A stretch of 64,000 nucleotides of DNA from Bacteroidales bacterium (GTDB lineage Bacteria > Bacteroidota > Bacteroidia > Bacteroidales > F082), in the NCBI GenBank assembly GCA_017651645.1, contig JAGCCO010000002.1, positions 40,880 to 104,879 on the forward strand, read 5' to 3'. The position numbers were made by a program, and so were the translations under genes. The notes under the pieces are model-generated. The model was not told where the DNA came from, did no database searches, and saw only the letters and a program-made list of their open reading frames with translations. Each line of letters opens with the position of its first letter. Within the stretch, counting starts at the first letter, position 1. Shown here piece by piece: positions 60,890-64,000 of the stretch.

Positions 60890-63331
60890 TTATTCTATTC
60901 CGTACTTCTCTGCCAATAAATCCATCAATTCATCGGTTTGGGCCATGAATTGAGCGGCATCTTCTTTCCAGTTCGGATAGTCAGCTTCAGTCTCACCCTT
61001 GCCGCGCATGGCATTCATCTTGGCGAGGAAGCTGGTGTCGCGTTCCAGCTGGGTGAACATGGGCAGCATCTTGTGGCAGAGTCCCTGCATCTCAACGAAA
61101 TCCGAGTTCTCAATCAGTGTGTTCATCGTGACCATATCCTCGGCGGTCGATTGAACGAAGACCCGTAGGATGTCGGTCATGGCTTCCTTGTCGTTGCCCA
61201 TCATCTCGCTGAAGGCAGGGAAGTCGGGGTAGGCGGTCTCGTCATCGTTTTCACTTGTGGCCACACTTCCAAACATGTTCTCCAACTGTCTGAGGTTGAA
61301 AGGTTTCTGTAGGAATCCGTCGAAGCCTTCCTCCTTGGCTTTCTCGGTGTTGTATTCGATGCGGCCGGTCATCAGGATGACAGGTTTCTGAGGGTCGACT
61401 TCCTTCACCATATAAAGGATGTCGTTGCCGCTCACGGCACCCATCTCACGGTCGGTGAGGATGTAGTCGTATTCTTGGATTTGGAGCAAGGCATTGTCCA
61501 AGTCGCTCATCGAGCGGCAAGGGATGGCCTGGTGACCGAGTCGGTGCAGCATGTTGTCGATGACGGAGAGCAGGGTGTTGTCGTCGTCGATGACCAAGAT
61601 GTTGAAACTCTTCTTGATGTCATCGTTTTCCTCTTCTGCGGGTTTTTCCACCGTCTCCACTGGGATTCTGATCTCGAAATGCGAGCCTTTGCCCACTTCC
61701 GACTCGATGTGGATCTCGCCGCCAAGGAGGTCGACAAGACCTTTGACGACCGACATGCCGTAGCCGCTGCCTTCGGCAAATTGGTTGTAGGTCTCGATGC
61801 GCACAAAAGGCTTGAACACCTCTTCCAGCTTGTCCTCGGGGATGCCTACACCGGTGTCGATGATGTCGAAGACGACCAGACTACGGCCCAACCGCGCCTT
61901 GAAGCTGACCTCGCCTTCCAAGGTGTATTTGATGCCGTTTGAGATGATGTTGGTAAGTATCTGTCTGATTTTCAGCTTGTCCGAGTTGAGTAGGGTATGG
62001 GGCTCAATGCTGTTTTCGAAATGGAATTGCAGGTTCTTGTGTTGGGCGATGGGGGCAAACATCTCCGTGACTTCCTCACACAGCTCTCCGATGTCGAAGG
62101 TTTCCTTGCTGACTTGCAGCTTGCCTTGTTCGAGACTGGAGTATTCCAATAGGTTGTTGAGCAGGTTGAGGATGTGGTCGGCGGATTGTTGTATCGAGCT
62201 GATCTCCTTTTCGTTTTCGTTCTTGTCCATCAGTTCCACATGGCCCATGATGGAGGTCAGCGGGGCCTTGATGTCGTGCGAGACCGAGAGCAGCAGCTTG
62301 TGGCGGCTTTCCATGATCTCCTCGGTCTTCTTCTTGGCTTCCTCGGCGGCGCGACGGGCACGGTGTCCTTTGTTTACGTCGCTGATAATCAAAATGATAA
62401 AGATGATGATAAGCACCAAGGTGACGGCACCAATGAGGATGGACGTGTGCATATTCTCTTGGATGAGGTCCTCGCTTTTCTCGATTTCGGCGATGGTGGA
62501 GTCCAGGATTTCTTGGTTGAGGTGAATCAACAAGGTGGAAATCTGCTCGGAGAGTTGGTTGTCGGCCTTGACCAGTTCCTGGGTCTTTTTCTCGTATTCC
62601 TTGATTTTTTTCCAATACGCTGTCTTGGCTTTGTCGGAGAGTACGCGGAGGTTGGCCAGGATGTTGACCGAGTCTTGGCCTTGGTGTTGTATGCGGAGTG
62701 TGTCGGTGCGTTCGATGGAGATGTGGACGAGGCTGTCTTCTTGTGTGGTGGGGCTGAAGACGTTGCCCACGCGGTTCCAGAAGCCTTTCTTCTCGGTTTT
62801 CGGCACGCGGATGACGGTGTCTTTCGATACGGTGGTGACCACGACTTCTTCTTCCGATTTCGGCGGGATGTAGTCGTCGATGGTGCGGTCGAACTCGGCC
62901 AAGGGGTTGAAGTCGTGGAACTGGCGCGAAAGCTCGTTGCTGATACGGCCTTTGTTCTTGATGAGTTTGTTGATTTCGCCCACCATCGATTTGTTGTCCT
63001 CGCTGATTTCGAAGCTGTTGAGCGAGTCGGTCAGTAGGGTGATTTCGTCGCGGTAGCTATTGAATTCGCGCTTGTACCGTGCCTGTTCGGTGAAGGCATA
63101 GAGGTTGGCTGCATTCTGGGCGCCGTGCACGTTTCTGGTGAACTGGTTGACCCAGTTGAGGGCGTCGTGTTGCATCTTGATGTTGGAACGTTGGCTCTCA
63201 ATGCTGTTGCGCAGGTTGAAGATATAGTAAAACAAAGCCGCGCATAGCGCCAGCACGAAGGTGTAGGTGATGACCACCTTCCAACTCGTCCGGCTCCCGC
63301 TCGGGTAATCGTTTTTTGCTTTCTTCGACAT
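60890..63331 (-). CDS. Hybrid sensor histidine kinase with receiver and Hpt domains
   Basis: The 813-residue product has a transmembrane helix (about 16-36), a periplasmic coiled region (about 40-320), a second membrane helix, HisKA (LLSVSHDIKAPLTSIMGHVE, His near 350), HATPase with N/G boxes (ILTNIISNGIKY, DTGVGIPEDKL, GSGYGMSVVKGLV), a receiver (LVIDDDNT and YILTDREMG), and a C-terminal Hpt-like bundle (LCHKMLPMF). It can run an internal phosphorelay. The adjacent NtrC-type regulator is the likely output. The start at 63331 fits a -7 element at 63339-63346. Confidence 0.92.
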   Translation of the reverse strand: MSKKAKNDYPSGSRTSWKVVITYTFVLALCAALFYYIFNLRNSIESQRSNIKMQHDALNWVNQFTRNVHGAQNAANLYAFTEQARYKREFNSYRDEITLLTDSLNSFEISEDNKSMVGEINKLIKNKGRISNELSRQFHDFNPLAEFDRTIDDYIPPKSEEEVVVTTVSKDTVIRVPKTEKKGFWNRVGNVFSPTTQEDSLVHISIERTDTLRIQHQGQDSVNILANLRVLSDKAKTAYWKKIKEYEKKTQELVKADNQLSEQISTLLIHLNQEILDSTIAEIEKSEDLIQENMHTSILIGAVTLVLIIIFIILIISDVNKGHRARRAAEEAKKKTEEIMESRHKLLLSVSHDIKAPLTSIMGHVELMDKNENEKEISSIQQSADHILNLLNNLLEYSSLEQGKLQVSKETFDIGELCEEVTEMFAPIAQHKNLQFHFENSIEPHTLLNSDKLKIRQILTNIISNGIKYTLEGEVSFKARLGRSLVVFDIIDTGVGIPEDKLEEVFKPFVRIETYNQFAEGSGYGMSVVKGLVDLLGGEIHIESEVGKGSHFEIRIPVETVEKPAEEENDDIKKSFNILVIDDDNTLLSVIDNMLHRLGHQAIPCRSMSDLDNALLQIQEYDYILTDREMGAVSGNDILYMVKEVDPQKPVILMTGRIEYNTEKAKEEGFDGFLQKPFNLRQLENMFGSVATSENDDETAYPDFPAFSEMMGNDKEAMTDILRVFVQSTAEDMVTMNTLIENSDFVEMQGLCHKMLPMFTQLERDTSFLAKMNAMRGKGETEADYPNWKEDAAQFMAQTDELMDLLAEKYGIE

Positions 63332-63338
63332 GACGGCG

Positions 63339-63346
63339 CAAAGGTA
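63339..63346 (-). promoter_or_regulatory. -7 element for the hybrid kinase gene
   Basis: TACCTTTG on the minus strand ends seven bases before the start codon, so the mRNA is nearly leaderless. Confidence 0.55.
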
Positions 63347-63358
63347 ATACTTTTTTCG

Positions 63359-63366
63359 TAAATTTG
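63359..63366 (+). promoter_or_regulatory. -7 element for the truncated lipoprotein gene
   Basis: TAAATTTG, five bases before the ATG at 63372. Confidence 0.5.
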
Positions 63367-63371
63367 CAGGC

Positions 63372-63482
63372 ATGAAAGGAAGGCTTTTTGCCATAGGATT
63401 ATTGTTGTTGGCCTTTGCCGCCTGCACATCAAGGACCAAAGTCGCTGAGCACGGTCGAGGCTATAATGTACCCCAGAATTGA
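63372..63482 (+). pseudogene. 5' fragment of a lipoprotein gene cut by an IS3-family element
   Basis: An ATG at 63372 opens a lipoprotein signal (MKGRLFAIGLLLLAFAAC, lipobox AFAAC) with its own -7 element, but the frame ends after 36 codons at the left end of the insertion sequence. The last native codons are near 63466; the stop at 63480-63482 is inside the element. The rest of the gene, if kept, would lie beyond the IS outside the window. Confidence 0.6.
63441..63460 (+). repeat. REP-like GTCGCTGAGC...GTCGAGG element
   Basis: The 20-base sequence matches, at about four of five positions and in opposite orientation, the element at 63688-63710 inside the transposase gene. It overlaps the truncated lipoprotein frame. 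Confidence 0.4.
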
Positions 63483-63542
63483 GAGTATGAGTTAAGGTGA
63501 AAAATGAGTAGTTTTGCAGGGGATAAAAAAACGTTAGGGAAA

Positions 63543-63863
63543 ATGACAACAAAACGAAGGAAATTCACGAACAAATTCAAGGCCATGGTTGCCTTGGCCG
63601 CGATTAGGGAGCAAAAGACACTGGCCGAGCTGTCGAAGGAATTCGAAGTAAGCCCCAACCAGATATCACAGTGGAAGCAGGAGGCGACCCTTCGACTTTG
63701 CTCAGGGACCTAAAGGAACATGGAGAAGGCGTTCGGCGGCAAGGGAGACGAGAAGAGCGAGGATGACGAGAAGTCGATAAGGAAGTTGCGGGAGAAGGTC
63801 GGCGAGCTGACCATCGAGCGGGATTTTTTCGAGGATGCCTGCAAGCGTTTAGGCCTGACATGA
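63543..63863 (+). pseudogene. IS3-family transposase OrfA with an in-frame stop
   Basis: The frame starts MTTKRRKFTNKFKAMVALAA and has the helix-turn-helix TLAELSKEFEVSPNQISQWK of IS3/IS911 OrfA, then continues in the same frame from MEKAFGGKGDEK to the stop at 63861-63863 with the leucine-zipper-like helix KLREKVGELTIERDFF. A TAA at codon 57 (63711-63713) interrupts it right after a REP-like 23-base sequence. Removing 24 bases (63690-63713) would restore an intact OrfA of 98 residues. The copy is therefore probably inactive. Confidence 0.7.
63688..63710 (-). repeat. REP-like GGTCCCTGAGC...GTCGAAGGG element inside orfA
   Basis: The minus strand reads GGTCCCTGAGCAAAGTCGAA followed by GGG. GACC occurs at both ends of the inserted stretch (63686-63689 and 63707-63710), which may be a short target duplication. 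Sequences of this kind are dispersed in many bacterial genomes. Confidence 0.5.
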
Positions 63864-64000
63864 GGAAGAAGAGGACGCTTGTGCAAAAAGGGCGGAAGGG
63901 CCTAAGCATACGGAAACAATGCAAGCTTTTGGGCATCAGCGGCAACGCCGTCTACTACAAGCCCAAGGGCGAAAGACCAGAAAACGAAGAAGCGATGAAG
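63860..64000 (+). CDS. IS3-family transposase OrfB, 5' part
   Basis: The ATG at 63860 overlaps the orfA stop (ATGA) and opens 47 codons to the window end (MRKKRTLVQKGRKGLSIRKQ, then LLGISGNAVYYKPKGE). This is the N-terminal helix-turn-helix region of IS3-family OrfB; the DDE catalytic domain lies beyond the window. In this family the catalytic protein is usually an OrfAB fusion made by frameshifting, which the stop in orfA would block. Confidence 0.8.
   Translation, partial: MRKKRTLVQKGRKGLSIRKQCKLLGISGNAVYYKPKGERPENEEAMK

Larger units (their letters stand above)
63467..64000 (+). mobile_element. IS3-family insertion sequence, left part
   Basis: The element begins near 63467 with TG (TGTACCCCAGAATTGAG), consistent with IS3-family 5' ends, and contains orfA and overlapping orfB on the plus strand. 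The right end and target duplication lie outside the window, so the exact left boundary is an estimate. Confidence 0.7.

Noticed and set aside
62174..63037. 287-codon plus-strand ORF opposite the hybrid kinase
   Set aside because: It is valine/aspartate-rich in the manner of a shadow frame, and the kinase motifs are on the minus strand.

Overview
The window is a chromosomal stretch of a Bacteroidetes bacterium, most likely an uncultured Bacteroidales. Four observations support this. More than a dozen intergenic regions carry the Bacteroidetes -7 promoter element TAnnTTTG. Shine-Dalgarno sites are nearly absent. Secreted proteins end in type IX secretion (T9SS) sorting domains. The gene families (C10 and M6 peptidases, FISUMP/fimbrillin-like lipoproteins, TerB proteins, DUF47-Pit) fit as well. 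Housekeeping genes are moderately GC-rich with Bacteroidales-like codon use, while several blocks are clearly AT-rich and look acquired.

Layout. 1-10.5 kb: the tail of an unknown gene, then a five-gene type III restriction-modification island in the order DUF4365 nuclease-like protein, Mod methyltransferase, AlbA_2 (Schlafen-type) protein, membrane coiled-coil/TPR protein, Res helicase-nuclease. The two genes between mod and res and the centre of mod are AT-rich. 10.5-13.3 kb: clpB behind a palindromic operator-like site. 13.3-19.5 kb: a second accessory block on the minus strand, with a membrane-anchored NACHT (STAND) NTPase and a five-gene operon of an SPFH-GYF protein, a small membrane protein, two diverged paralogues and a zinc-ribbon protein. 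19.5-25 kb: a phosphoribosyltransferase-like protein, a DUF2007 protein, an alkaline-phosphatase-superfamily phosphodiesterase, pnuC, rarA, an EcsC-family protein and a small helical protein. 25-33 kb: two large secreted proteases (M6 and C10) and a third T9SS cargo, then a tRNA-Arg/tRNA-Glu pair. 33-50 kb: pepE, a TerB-domain protein, a calcium P-type ATPase, a lipocalin-like lipoprotein, carbamate kinase, a small anchored protein plus FISUMP-like lipoprotein behind a structured leader, a phosphopantetheinyl transferase, an acyl-CoA synthetase, a Kef-type antiporter, topoisomerase III and a TIR-transmembrane protein. 50-57.7 kb: pncB, a four-helix-bundle gene flanked by heptad repeats, DUF47-Pit-DUF47 phosphate transport, an EamA exporter, an agmatinase-like ureohydrolase and a metallo-beta-lactamase-fold hydrolase. 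57.7-63.5 kb: a coiled-coil lipoprotein, an NtrC-type response regulator, a secreted protein and a hybrid histidine kinase, probably one signalling unit. 63.4-64 kb: a lipoprotein gene cut by an IS3-family element that runs off the window.

The strongest candidates for something undescribed are: (1) the type III R-M island with AlbA_2 and membrane TPR partners wedged between mod and res; (2) the four-helix-bundle gene bracketed by palindromic 7-bp-period repeats, with a solo perfect 26-bp inverted repeat of the same family 13 kb away; (3) the NACHT gene beside an SPFH-GYF/zinc-ribbon operon; (4) helically phased TTCCACA repeats upstream of the coiled-coil lipoprotein; (5) a TIR-TM-beta-domain protein. 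pncB and pnuC both belong to NAD precursor salvage, and the TIR protein may consume NAD, but nothing in the layout links them. All functional statements are read from sequence patterns by eye; no database search was run.
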